Part shown: positions 52,643 to 61,476 of the stretch, in pieces
Layout of the letters: every line of letters starts with the position of its first letter
How positions within the stretch are numbered: the stretch's first letter is position 1
NCBI GenBank assembly: GCA_963817405.1
Contig: CAWFNW010000001.1
Coordinates: 186,001-250,000 of the forward strand
Length of the DNA stretch: 64,000 nt
From: CAWFNW01 sp963817405
GTDB lineage: Bacteria; Actinomycetota; Coriobacteriia; Anaerosomatales; Anaerosomataceae
Direction of reading: 5' to 3'
Made by a program: the position numbers and the translations under genes
Notes under the pieces: generated by a model
Told to the model about the DNA's origin: nothing
Database searches by the model: none
Seen by the model: only the letters and a program-made list of their open reading frames with translations

Positions 52643-53704
52643 CTACTCCATCGCGCGCAGATACCGGTACGGGTTGACCGCGGCCCCACCGCCGGGGTGG
52701 ATCTCGAAGTGGAGGTGCGGCGCGCCGGCACTGGCGTTCCCCGTGCTGCCCACGTATCCGATCACTTGGCCCGCGCTCACGCGGCCGGAGGTGACTGCGT
52801 AGCGGCTGAGATGGGCATAGTAGAACGCCCATCCGTTGTCCGCGGTGAGCCAGATGGTCATACCACCGAGCGAGTTCGATCGCGTGCGCACCTTTCCGCT
52901 CAGAACCGCGACGCACGGGACGCCGGTTCGCGCCATGATATCGGTGCCCTTGTGCGATCGGCCGCCGGAGCGCGCAGCTCCCCACGTATCGGCGTAGTAG
53001 TTCGGACCCTGCACCGGGAAGACCATACCGTTCGGACCGGCCGGATAGCGCGCGCTTGACGAGCCGGGCTTCGCCGACGACCCGCCGGACTGCTTCGCAA
53101 CCGCCGCGAGCAATTGAGCCTGCACTCGTTCGTACTCGGACTGGACCGACTTTAGGCGTGCATCCAACGTCGCGGCACGCTTCTTGAGTGCGACGGCCTC
53201 CTTCTTGCGCTCGGTCTCGAGCTTCTGAAGGTCCGCTTTCTGTGCAAGAAGCCCTGCGCGCAGTTCCTCCACCGCACCGACCGTGTCCGCCTGCTGCAGA
53301 CCCACGCGCGTGACGTACTCGAGCCTCACGAGCATGTCGTCAAGTGACTCGCTCGTGAGGAGAAGCGCGAGATAGTCGATCTCCCCCTGACGGTACATCA
53401 TGTTCACGTGGCCGGAGAGTTGCGCTGTCGCCTTCGCGAGTTCCTGCTCGCTCTTGGCGATGTCCTCGTTCGTGGCCGCGAGTTCGGCCTTCGTCTTGTC
53501 GAGTCGCCAGTACGCCTTCGAGTACTCGTCGCCGGCCTTCCTGGCATCCTGCTTCAAGTCGGCCAGCTTCGCTCGTAGTTGCGTTACCGACGGTGCGGCA
53601 CCGAAACCAGCGCTGGGGAGCGCGCCTAGGAGTGCGAGTGCAAGCAGCACGACGACTGCCGTCGTGGCTCGCCACTCCCTCAGGAAGATGCCTCGCAACG
53701 TCAT
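52643..53704 (-). CDS. Exported M23 metallopeptidase with coiled coil (EnvC/murein hydrolase-like)
   Basis: 353-residue protein: signal anchor at about 13-36, coiled coil at about 38-205, then an M23 LytM domain from about 220 with Zn ligands His251 and Asp255 (HKGTDI), His298 (YYAHLS) and His330/332 (HLHFEIH). All active-site residues are intact, so it should cleave peptidoglycan cross-bridges. It starts right after the PASTA protein's stop; the two are probably one envelope unit. ATG at 53704. Confidence 0.93.
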   Translation of the reverse strand: MTLRGIFLREWRATTAVVVLLALALLGALPSAGFGAAPSVTQLRAKLADLKQDARKAGDEYSKAYWRLDKTKAELAATNEDIAKSEQELAKATAQLSGHVNMMYRQGEIDYLALLLTSESLDDMLVRLEYVTRVGLQQADTVGAVEELRAGLLAQKADLQKLETERKKEAVALKKRAATLDARLKSVQSEYERVQAQLLAAVAKQSGGSSAKPGSSSARYPAGPNGMVFPVQGPNYYADTWGAARSGGRSHKGTDIMARTGVPCVAVLSGKVRTRSNSLGGMTIWLTADNGWAFYYAHLSRYAVTSGRVSAGQVIGYVGSTGNASAGAPHLHFEIHPGGGAAVNPYRYLRAME

Positions 53705-53705
53705 G

Positions 53706-54782
53706 TCAGCTCGATCCCTTTGCAGCAAAGATGGTTCCGACAGCACGGTAGAGGGCCTGCGCGATGGCGTCCAGCCACGCCGGGTCCTCGAAGCGCTCGC
53801 GGTCGGCCGCGTTTGCCGTGTTGCCGAGTACGATGCGCACGGCGGGGCAGGGTGCCGCGGCGAGGACCGGATCATCGACGCCGCTGATCTTCGCGACAGG
53901 CTGGGGTACTTCGCCGGCGGCGTCGATGATCGCATCGGCGAGGCGTCGCGCACGCGACGAGGACGAGGCGAGGTCGCGGGGAAGGGCCACGACGTCCATG
54001 CCCGCTGCCCCGGACGTTCGAGCGTCGAGCGAAACGACAAGCGCCGCGGTTGTCGCGACAACGGTTCGAGCGCGCGTGGCCTGATCAGCGGCAGTTCCCC
54101 CGGAGGTCCGCGTCAGCGTGACCGTGGCACCTGACGCTTCGAGGAGCGACCGCAGCCGCCGCTCGACCTCCCGGGTGGGGTCGCCATCGGCGTCCACCGG
54201 GACGGCATCAAGCAGAACAGTCACGTCATTCATCGGGTACGGAATAAGCGAATCGGAGCTGACCGAGCGCCCGGCAACGGTGACCGTGACGACCGATCCC
54301 GCGGGAAGCGCGGTCCCCGCCTCGGGCGCGAGTCTTATGACGGTATCCACCGGAGCGGTCGATTCGACGGTGCGTACCGAGATCGCAAGTCCAAGACCGG
54401 TGAGGTCGCGCCGAGCGCTTTCGATATCGAGGCCGACGAGGCTTGGCACGGTCACGGTCTCGGCTCCAGCGGACACGATCACCGTGACGGTGCCACCGGA
54501 CGGCAGCACCGTTCCTGCGGGAGGATCCTGTCCGGTGACTCTTCCCTGCACGACGTCGGTCGAGTACCTGGTGCCGCCGGCCCGAAGGGTGAGACCAGCC
54601 CGTTGCAGCGAGTCCTGGGCCTCGGGCTCCCACAGTCCGGAGACGTCCGGCACGATGACATCCTCCGGCGCCATCACCATGACGATGGCGACGCTGGCGG
54701 CGATGAGTATGAGAATGCCGGCTGCGACAAGCGTGACCAACCAGCCCGGCACGAAGCGCGCACGGCGCGCGGGTTCATCCAT
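53706..54782 (-). CDS. Membrane PASTA protein with a degenerate amidase_3-like domain
   Basis: 358-residue protein: one membrane segment at about 13-38, PASTA domains at about 42-105 and 109-170 (VPDVSGLWEPEAQDSL, VPSLVGLDIESARRDL), then a MurNAc-L-alanine-amidase-like domain at about 186-352. The domain lacks the zinc ligands expected for catalysis: HGG is missing in VLLDAVPVDADG, SLHAN is SLDART (251-256) and the late Glu is lost in VRIVLGN. It may bind peptidoglycan or regulate the M23 enzyme next to it, as an amidase pseudoenzyme (inference). Confidence 0.82.
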   Translation of the reverse strand: MDEPARRARFVPGWLVTLVAAGILILIAASVAIVMVMAPEDVIVPDVSGLWEPEAQDSLQRAGLTLRAGGTRYSTDVVQGRVTGQDPPAGTVLPSGGTVTVIVSAGAETVTVPSLVGLDIESARRDLTGLGLAISVRTVESTAPVDTVIRLAPEAGTALPAGSVVTVTVAGRSVSSDSLIPYPMNDVTVLLDAVPVDADGDPTREVERRLRSLLEASGATVTLTRTSGGTAADQATRARTVVATTAALVVSLDARTSGAAGMDVVALPRDLASSSSRARRLADAIIDAAGEVPQPVAKISGVDDPVLAAAPCPAVRIVLGNTANAADRERFEDPAWLDAIAQALYRAVGTIFAAKGSS

Positions 54783-54826
54783 GGGTGCGAGTATAGCAAC
54801 TCCGATACCGACGCCGCTGCGTGCGG

Positions 54827-54856
54827 TTGCCCCGCCGCGGGCGCGGGGTGTACTCT
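54827..54856 (+). promoter_or_regulatory. Possible promoter for the FmdB-type gene
   Basis: TTGCCC (54827-54832), an 18-base spacer and TACTCT (54851-54856), 44 bases ahead of the start codon, in the divergent gap with the PASTA gene. Confidence 0.48.
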
Positions 54857-54899
54857 ACCGATTCGCTTCCGAGTCCGATCCCGTGCAAGGAGACCAGCG

Positions 54900-55187
54900 A
54901 TGCCTCGTTACGACTACCGGTGTACCCCGTGCGACAGCAGGTTCGAAATCAACCGGTCGATCAACGATCGCGCGCCGGTCGCCTGTCCGACGTGCGGCAC
55001 TGAGTCAAGGCGGATCTTCAGCCCGGTCGGCGTCGTGTTCAAAGGCAGCGGGTTCCACTCGACGGACTATCGATCGGATAAGGTGACGCCTTCCGCGAAT
55101 CCCGCGACCGAGAGCAGTCCCGCATCGCCCCCATGTGGTGGCGGGGACTCGTCGGCATGCGCGAACTGCCCCGCATCCGCGGAGTGA
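54900..55187 (+). CDS. FmdB/CxxC-type zinc ribbon protein
   Basis: 95-residue small protein. The N-terminus MPRYDYRCTPCDSRFE and the zinc ribbon (Cys8, Cys11, Cys29, Cys32) match the FmdB family; the last 40 residues are Ser/Pro/Cys-rich and end in CGGGDSSACANCPAS. Function is unknown; regulatory proposals exist for the family. The ATG at 54900 follows AAGGAG. Convergent with glpX. Confidence 0.88.
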   Translation: MPRYDYRCTPCDSRFEINRSINDRAPVACPTCGTESRRIFSPVGVVFKGSGFHSTDYRSDKVTPSANPATESSPASPPCGGGDSSACANCPASAE

Positions 55188-55229
55188 TCGCTTCGCCGTC
55201 TTTGAACTCGGGCGACCGGACGTAGCCCG

Positions 55230-56195
55230 TCAGTCCATACGGACCCAGAACTTCTCTGCGCCCGTTCGATAGACCGTCTCGATGAATCGTACGGTCCCCG
55301 TCTTGTTGTCCATGGCGATCGAATGGGTACGCGCGCCACTCCCGAAGTACTTGACGCCCCGCAGCATCTCGCCGTCGGTGACACCGGTTGCGATGAAGGC
55401 CGCCTCATCGGTGTTGACGAGGTTGTCCATCGTGAGCACGCCATCCAGGTCGTAGTCGCTCATGGCTTCCGCCCTGACCCGCTCCTCCGGCGAGCGGAAA
55501 GCGAAACGTCCTTCAAAGGTGCCGCCGATACACTTCATCGCAGTGGCGGCAAGCACGCCCTCGGGAGAGCCGCCCGCGCCCATGTACAGATGAATGCCCG
55601 TGCCTTCGATGGCCGTGGCGACCGCTCCGAACACGTCGCCATCCGAGATGAGGCGGATGCGGGCACCTGATGCGCGCACCTCGGCGATGAGATCGTTGTG
55701 CCGATCGCGCTCGAGAATACACACGACGATGTCCTCGACCGGGCGCTTGAGCGCCTTGGCGACGGCAACCACGTTCTCCGTCGGCGTTGCGTCGATGTGT
55801 ACCACGCCCTGTGCTGAGGGCCCGGCCGCGACCTTCCACATGTAGGTGTCCGGTGCGTTCAGCAGCGTGCCTTTGGGAGCGAACGCGAGCACCGCGAGTG
55901 AGTTCGGCTGTCCATACGCCGTGAGGTTTGTACCTTCGAGTGGATCGACCGCGATGTCGATCGGCTCACCGCCGGCGCCGACCTTCTCGCCGATATAGAG
56001 CATTGGCGCCTCGTCGCGCTCGCCCTCGCCGATGACGATCTCGCCGGATATCTCGAGGATGTCGAACGCCTCCCGCATCGCCTCGACCGCGGCGGCGTCT
56101 GCGGCGTCCTTGTCTCCCTTGCCCATCCAGCGCCCCGCGGCAAGCGCAGCCGCCTCAGTGACCTCCAGCATCTCGACGATTCGCGTGCTGCGCAT
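55230..56195 (-). CDS. glpX: Class II fructose-1,6-bisphosphatase
   Basis: Gluconeogenic phosphatase, 321 residues, GlpX family. Metal and substrate motifs GEGERDEAPML, DPLEGTNL, ISDGDVFGAVATA and YMGAGGSPEGVLAA are intact. It is the last gene of the priA-def-fmt-rsmB run but is 29 bases from rsmB; whether it belongs to that operon is unclear. Confidence 0.95.
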   Translation of the reverse strand: MRSTRIVEMLEVTEAAALAAGRWMGKGDKDAADAAAVEAMREAFDILEISGEIVIGEGERDEAPMLYIGEKVGAGGEPIDIAVDPLEGTNLTAYGQPNSLAVLAFAPKGTLLNAPDTYMWKVAAGPSAQGVVHIDATPTENVVAVAKALKRPVEDIVVCILERDRHNDLIAEVRASGARIRLISDGDVFGAVATAIEGTGIHLYMGAGGSPEGVLAATAMKCIGGTFEGRFAFRSPEERVRAEAMSDYDLDGVLTMDNLVNTDEAAFIATGVTDGEMLRGVKYFGSGARTHSIAMDNKTGTVRFIETVYRTGAEKFWVRMD

Positions 56196-56224
56196 AGTCC
56201 CCCCTCAGTGTCGCAGCGCACGGC

Positions 56225-57595
56225 CTACACGCGCGCCTGCCTGACCATCCTGGCCACGAAGTGGCCGTCCGCACCCGCCGGCTCGGGCCATGAGCGGAAC
56301 CAGCCCTCGGGCGTAAGGAACCGCGACCACTGCCTCGGGACGTGAGCCGCAACAGAACTGCTCTCGAAATCGGCGCCCTGCTCTGCGTCGAGGAAGTCCC
56401 GTATCACGTCAACCGTCTCTGCGAGAAGGATGCTACACGTAGAATACACCAGCGTTCCACCCGGTTTGACCAGCGACGCAGCACGCCCGAGCATCGCCCG
56501 TTGCAGATCTGAGAGCCGCGTCACGTCCGCTGGAGAGAGCGCCCAGCGGATCTCGGGGTGTCGGCGCATCGTCCCGGTTCCCGAGCACGGCGCGTCAAGC
56601 AGCACGGCGTCGAACGACTCGAGACCCAGTTGTTCCGCACGCTCCGGATCCAGAAGGTCGCCCGTCAGCGCCTCGATCGACGGAACGCCGAGATGCGTCA
56701 TCCGCCGAGTGAGCGCCGCGGTCTTCGATGCATTGATATCGAGGGCCAGAACCCGTGCGGGCGCGCCGAGCGCCGCCGCGGACGCCTGCAGCGTGATCGT
56801 CTTGGTCCCGCGACCCGCGCACGCTTCCAGCACCTGTGAGCCCGCTTGCGGCTCGACGGTGAGCGGCGCGACCTGCGCCGCGGCATCGGTGACGATGACG
56901 AATCCCTCAGCGATCGCTCGGCCACGAACCGCGGCCCGTGGCTCCATGAGCTGCCGCGCAAGTTCGTCCGGCCAGGCGGGCTCAGGATCCGAGCCGTCCT
57001 CCTCGAGCACGGCGACCGCTTCTTCAAGCGTGCCCATGAAGGGATTCACACGCACGAACAGAGGCGCAGGCGTCATCGCCGATTCCAAGGCAGCGCGTCC
57101 GGGTGCCTCGCCGAGGTCGTCAAGCACCTGCTCGGCGAGCCAGAGCGGGTGACCGGTCGCACGCGCGAGGGCGGACACGTCGGAGGCAACATCTCCCCAA
57201 GGGAACTCCGGAGCAGCATCGGCAATCTTGCGCAAGACGGCATTGGCCATGCCGGCCGCCTGCGGGCGGAGCGATCGCACGAGATCGACGTACTGATGCA
57301 CGGCCGCCCTCGGCTCGGTGGAAAGGAACAAGAGCTCGTAGGCTCCCATGCGCAGCGCGTCGCGAACACGTGGCTCAAGACGCCCAGGGCGGTCCAGCCG
57401 GGCATCGAGGGCTTCGTCGAGCACCCCGGCCATCTCGACAACGCCACGCGCGAGCTTGGTCACGAACGAGCGGTCGGTCTCGGGAAGGTCGGACCGAGCC
57501 AGATACGTGTCGAGCACCGGGGTGACATAGGCCTGACGCTCGCGCGTTGCGACAAGAACTTGATGCGCGAGGGCTCGAGCAGCCGTCGCGCTCAC
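56225..57595 (-). CDS. rsmB: 16S rRNA (cytosine-967-C5) methyltransferase RsmB
   Basis: N-terminal NusB-like RNA-binding domain (1-130), then the Rossmann methyltransferase with LEACAGRGTKTITLQ, the Cys motif DAPCSGTGTMRRHPEIRW and YSTCSI giving both catalytic cysteines. About 456 residues. A GTG at 57595 overlaps the fmt stop as GTGA and is preferred; an earlier GTG at 57607 is possible. def-fmt-rsmB is a conserved order. Confidence 0.94.
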   Translation of the reverse strand: MSATAARALAHQVLVATRERQAYVTPVLDTYLARSDLPETDRSFVTKLARGVVEMAGVLDEALDARLDRPGRLEPRVRDALRMGAYELLFLSTEPRAAVHQYVDLVRSLRPQAAGMANAVLRKIADAAPEFPWGDVASDVSALARATGHPLWLAEQVLDDLGEAPGRAALESAMTPAPLFVRVNPFMGTLEEAVAVLEEDGSDPEPAWPDELARQLMEPRAAVRGRAIAEGFVIVTDAAAQVAPLTVEPQAGSQVLEACAGRGTKTITLQASAAALGAPARVLALDINASKTAALTRRMTHLGVPSIEALTGDLLDPERAEQLGLESFDAVLLDAPCSGTGTMRRHPEIRWALSPADVTRLSDLQRAMLGRAASLVKPGGTLVYSTCSILLAETVDVIRDFLDAEQGADFESSSVAAHVPRQWSRFLTPEGWFRSWPEPAGADGHFVARMVRQARV

Positions 57596-58497
57596 GCGGA
57601 GCACCACATGGCGGTCGCGTCACCGCGGTAACCGCAGACCCAGGCACTTCCTGTCATGGCACCCTTCCCGACAGGGCGCGTCCGGTCGATCAGAAGCGAG
57701 CCCTCAGTAAAGCCGAGAAGGAGACCCGCCCGTGTGCAGCTCGCCATTCCGGCAGGCAGCGGGACGTCGGAGAGTGAGGCGTCTAGGAGCACCATCTCGG
57801 CGCCGTCGACGGCCACTCGAGCCGTCACGCGCTCGGAGGACGCCCGGATACGGCGCAGCGCGGCGACCGCTGTGAGCGACGGGTCAAGCGCGACGTCCTC
57901 TCGCAGGATCTTCTGCGCATACGTGGCGTTCGCGTCGTCCTGCTTCGTCCAGCTCACGGAGCCGGATTCAAGGTCCGAGAGGACGCCGAGAAGCGCGTGC
58001 GCGCCCGCCCGGGCGAGCTGCTCGGAAAGACCAGCGCTGTCGAGATCACCGACGGGAACGGCGACCTGCCGCGCATAGGGGCCCGTGTCGAGCCCCTCTT
58101 CCATCCGCATGATACTCACGCCGGCGATCTCATCGCCGTTGAGGATGGCCCGCTCGATCGGTGCCGCCCCTCGGTACCGAGGGAGCAGCGAGGCGTGAAC
58201 GTTGACACAACCGAACCGCGGAATCTCCAGCACGTCCGGTGGGAGGAGCTTGCCATAGGCGGCCACACAGATCACGTCGGGCACCAGGCCGCGCAGTCCC
58301 TCAACGACGCCAGGTTCGCGCAGTGAGCCCGGTTGGAGGACGAGTATCCCCAGCTCGAGGGCGCGAGACTTGACCGGAGGCGGCACCAGCCGCGAGCCGC
58401 GACCTGAGGGCGCATCGGGCCGGGTGAACGCGGCGACCACGGTGTGGGCGTCGGCGAGCGCATCGAGTGAGGGCACGGCGAACGCCGGTGTGCCCAT
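57592..58497 (-). CDS. fmt: Methionyl-tRNA formyltransferase
   Basis: Formylates Met-tRNA for initiation, 301 residues from ATG 58497 (MGTPAFAVPSL). N-terminal formyltransferase domain with HASLLPRYRGAAPIERAILNGD, then the C-terminal OB-like domain. The family N-terminus is normally RIVFMGTPAF; the bases upstream encode V-R-V-V-F in frame, beginning with GTT at 58512, and GGGGGGAGGGG sits about 5-7 bases before that codon. The ATG at 58497 is about 20 bases from the ribosome-binding site. True start is thus uncertain; see the finding. Confidence 0.94.
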   Translation of the reverse strand: MGTPAFAVPSLDALADAHTVVAAFTRPDAPSGRGSRLVPPPVKSRALELGILVLQPGSLREPGVVEGLRGLVPDVICVAAYGKLLPPDVLEIPRFGCVNVHASLLPRYRGAAPIERAILNGDEIAGVSIMRMEEGLDTGPYARQVAVPVGDLDSAGLSEQLARAGAHALLGVLSDLESGSVSWTKQDDANATYAQKILREDVALDPSLTAVAALRRIRASSERVTARVAVDGAEMVLLDASLSDVPLPAGMASCTRAGLLLGFTEGSLLIDRTRPVGKGAMTGSAWVCGYRGDATAMWCSA

Positions 58498-58535
58498 GAA
58501 GACGACCCTAACGGCGACCCCTCCCCCCGCTACGA

Positions 58536-59021
58536 TCAGGCGCTGGCAGCTTCGTTGTACGCCCGGATTGCGGCCTTGCGCTCGTCGGGTTCGAGTCGGT
58601 CGAGGATGAGAACGCCATCGAGGTGGTCGATTTCGTGCTGAAGCACACGAGCCAGCAGTTCACTCGCCTCGATGACGACTCGAGCGCCGTTGATCGCCTG
58701 ACCCTCGCAGACGACGGTCGCCGAGCGCATGATCGGGACGCTGATCCCGGGAACCGAAAGGCAGCCTTCCTCGGCGCAGACCGTCTCTTCGGATCGCTCC
58801 GTGATGACGGGATTGCAGAGGGCGCCGAGCTCTTCATCGATGTCGAACACGATGACACGCTTCGTTACGCCGACCTGTGGCGCAGCAAGGCCCACACCGT
58901 CGCTCTCGTACATAGCATGCGCCATCTCACCGACAAGGCGCTTCAGGTCACGGTCAGTCGTCGGATCTATCTCATCGGCACGCTGGCCGAGGACGGGGCT
59001 CGGATGGGTCAGAATCTCCAT
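58536..59021 (-). CDS. def: Peptide deformylase
   Basis: Removes the formyl group from new proteins. 161 residues with all three PDF motifs: GVGLAAPQVG, EGCLSVPG and the zinc-binding QHEIDHLDGVL. Followed directly by fmt. Confidence 0.97.
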   Translation of the reverse strand: MEILTHPSPVLGQRADEIDPTTDRDLKRLVGEMAHAMYESDGVGLAAPQVGVTKRVIVFDIDEELGALCNPVITERSEETVCAEEGCLSVPGISVPIMRSATVVCEGQAINGARVVIEASELLARVLQHEIDHLDGVLILDRLEPDERKAAIRAYNEAASA

Positions 59022-59079
59022 GGATGCCTTTCACGTTCGCTGACGGGCAAAGAACGGTAAGCAAGTTCCTTGCCCGCTA

Positions 59080-59085
59080 ATTGTA
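59080..59085 (-). promoter_or_regulatory. Possible -10 box upstream of def
   Basis: TACAAT (59085-59080, minus strand) lies about 60 bases ahead of def, with TTGAGC 15 bases upstream, which is short for a -35. A GCAAG/CTTGC hairpin follows in the leader. Confidence 0.33.
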
Positions 59086-59142
59086 ACGCCTCCCGTGAGC
59101 GCTCAAGCGCGTCGCTGTGCGATGCGGATACTCCGGAGTTCC

Positions 59143-61380
59143 CTACGCGAGGTCGATCGGATCGACGTCGATCGCCACCGTCACGCCATCGGGCACGCTC
59201 GTGTGAGCGAGCGCCGCGCGGATTAGCGGGCCAAGGTCCGCGCCTCGGGGGCCGCGCAGGAGCATGTGGCGCCGGTAGGAGCCCTTCAGGCGGGCAAGTG
59301 CCGGGTCTGCCGGCCCGAGCAACGTCCACCCCTCGGGCATCCTGGCGCGGAGCTCCCCGGCGAGCGTATCCGCGGCGCTGCTGACGGCCGGATACTGTGG
59401 GCCTGCGAGCAGGACGTTCGCCAGCCGGGCGTACGGTGGGTACCCGAGCTCTGAGCGTTCCTGACGCTCCCGGTCGTAGATCAGCGACGGTGTTCCGGCG
59501 GCCACCGCGTGTATCGCCGGATGATCCGGCCAGTACGTCTGGATCACCACCGTCCCGCGCTTGTCACCTCGCCCCGCTCGGCCCGCCACCTGCTGCAGCA
59601 GCTGGTACGTGCGCTCTGCGGCGCGGAAGTCGGGCACGCGGAGCGAGAGATCGGCGCTCAGCACCCCCACGAGCGTGATGTCCGGGTAGTCCAGGCCCTT
59701 GGCGATCATTTGCGTACCGAGCAGCACGGCGGGCCGTACCGACTCGAAGGCTGCCAGCGCTCGCTCGTGCCCGCCCTTACCCTTCGTCGTGTCGGCATCC
59801 ATGCGCACAACCGCGAGATCGGGCCAGCGCGCGAGCAGCTCTTGCTCGATCCGCTCAGTACCAGCCCCGAACTTGCGCAGATAGGGGCTGCCGCAGCGCG
59901 GGCAGGCGCGGACGGCAGGCTCCTCGTGCCCGCAGTGATGGCACGTGAGGCGATCCGCGCGGTCGTGATACGTCAAGGAGACCGAACAGGAGGGGCACTG
60001 CGGGACGAAGCCGCACTCGCGACACAGGAGGAACGAAGCGAAGCCCCGGCGATTGAGGAAGAGGACGGCCCGCGTGTCCGACGCGATGACGGCGTCAAGA
60101 CCCTCCGCCAGCGCGCCCGAGAACATCGAACGGTTGCCCTTCGAGAACTCTGCAGCCAAGTCGACAACGACGATGTCGGGCATCACCGCGTCCCCTACGC
60201 GCTCGGGAAGCGACAGCGGCGTCCACGCCTTGATGTCGGCCATGTGACGCGACTCCAAGCTTGGCGTCGCGGACCCGAGGACGAGCGCCGCGCCACGCAC
60301 GAGTGCCAGCTGCCGAGCCACGTCGCGGGCATGATAGCGAGGGGAGGATCCCTGCTTGTACGACGGCTCGTGCTCCTCGTCGATCACGATGAGGCCAAGA
60401 TCCCATACCGGTGCGAAGAGCGCCGAGCGGGCGCCGACGACGACACGCGCCTCACCCCGCTGGACGAGGTGCCACTGGTCGTAGCGCTCCCCTGCCGAAA
60501 GACGACTATGCAGGACCGCAACCTCCGCCCCGAAGCGGGCTCTGAAGCGCCCGACCGTCTGGGGAGTCAGCGAAATCTCCGGGACGAGCACGATTGCGCC
60601 CTGACCGCGCGCAAGCACGCGTTCGATAGCGGAGAGGTACACCTCGGTCTTGCCTGAGCCGGTGACGCCTTCCAGGACGAAGACCTCGCCCGGCGCGGCT
60701 GCAGCAATGGCGTCCACGGCGACCGATTGATCCTCGTTGAGCACGTAGGGGCGCGCGGAGATGGCGGCTGCCGGGTGACTGCCGCGCCAACGGCGCCGCG
60801 ATGTGGTGGAAACGAGCCCCCGACGCTCCAGTGCGCGAATCGCGCTGTAGACCGCCCCAAGCTCGGCAGCGAGCTCGGCTGCAGTAACCGGGCCGAGCCG
60901 GAGTGCCTCAAGGACCGAGCGCTGCATCCGGGCGTTTCCAGGGAGATTCAGCTCATCCCCGGACGTGCGCTCTACGATGGTGTCCGCGACGGCGCTGACC
61001 GCGGGCTGCTGCAACTCCCAGGAGGTGGAGCCATCCTCACACGTCACCCGTGTGACCCGGGGGGCTCCTCCGGGCGGCAACAGCAGACGCACGGCCTCCG
61101 ACACGGGAGCCGCGTACTCGTTCGCAACCCACTGCGCAAGCTGCCACGCGCCGTCGTCGAAGAGCGACTCTCCCAGTACGGCTTTGAGCGGCCTGAGGCG
61201 TTTCAGCTCCGACGTCTCTGCGAGCGCCCCGACGTAGCCGACGACGCTGCGGGACCCCAACGGTACGAGGACCGGAACGCCGGTGCTGACGAGACAGGCG
61301 AGGTCGTCAGGGATGGCGTAGTCGAACGGCTCGGCGATCGAGCGCGTCCGCACGTCAACGATGACCTTCGCAACACCCAC
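59143..61380 (-). CDS. priA: Primosomal replication protein PriA
   Basis: Restart helicase that reloads replication at collapsed forks. About 745 residues: N-terminal DNA-binding domain, SF2 motifs with Walker A GVTGSGKTEVYL and DEEH, and the zinc-binding Cys cluster CRECGFVPQCPSC, CHHCG, CPRCG (four CxxC pairs). The GTG at 61380 is preferred because GAAGGG sits 7 bases upstream and the N-terminus then fits the family; ATG 61401 is the alternative. Confidence 0.94.
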   Translation of the reverse strand: MGVAKVIVDVRTRSIAEPFDYAIPDDLACLVSTGVPVLVPLGSRSVVGYVGALAETSELKRLRPLKAVLGESLFDDGAWQLAQWVANEYAAPVSEAVRLLLPPGGAPRVTRVTCEDGSTSWELQQPAVSAVADTIVERTSGDELNLPGNARMQRSVLEALRLGPVTAAELAAELGAVYSAIRALERRGLVSTTSRRRWRGSHPAAAISARPYVLNEDQSVAVDAIAAAAPGEVFVLEGVTGSGKTEVYLSAIERVLARGQGAIVLVPEISLTPQTVGRFRARFGAEVAVLHSRLSAGERYDQWHLVQRGEARVVVGARSALFAPVWDLGLIVIDEEHEPSYKQGSSPRYHARDVARQLALVRGAALVLGSATPSLESRHMADIKAWTPLSLPERVGDAVMPDIVVVDLAAEFSKGNRSMFSGALAEGLDAVIASDTRAVLFLNRRGFASFLLCRECGFVPQCPSCSVSLTYHDRADRLTCHHCGHEEPAVRACPRCGSPYLRKFGAGTERIEQELLARWPDLAVVRMDADTTKGKGGHERALAAFESVRPAVLLGTQMIAKGLDYPDITLVGVLSADLSLRVPDFRAAERTYQLLQQVAGRAGRGDKRGTVVIQTYWPDHPAIHAVAAGTPSLIYDRERQERSELGYPPYARLANVLLAGPQYPAVSSAADTLAGELRARMPEGWTLLGPADPALARLKGSYRRHMLLRGPRGADLGPLIRAALAHTSVPDGVTVAIDVDPIDLA

Positions 61381-61419
61381 GAAGAAGCCCTTCAGCCGCA
61401 TCTTGCTCACAGCATACAG

Positions 61420-61453
61420 AAGGCCACCGACACCAATCGGTGTCGGTGGCCTT
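61420..61453 (-). terminator. Terminator after metK
   Basis: A perfect 15-base stem (61420-61434 with 61439-61453) with a 4-base loop, 24 bases after the metK stop. On the minus strand it begins with AAGG and ends with CCTT followed by CTGTATGC. It separates metK from priA and argues against the longer PriA reading. Confidence 0.72.
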
Positions 61454-61476
61454 GATGCGCGTCGGTTCGCCGACAA

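Noticed and set aside
61381..61476. Longer N-terminus for PriA
   Set aside because: The extended reading runs through the metK terminator and has no family similarity before residue about 33.
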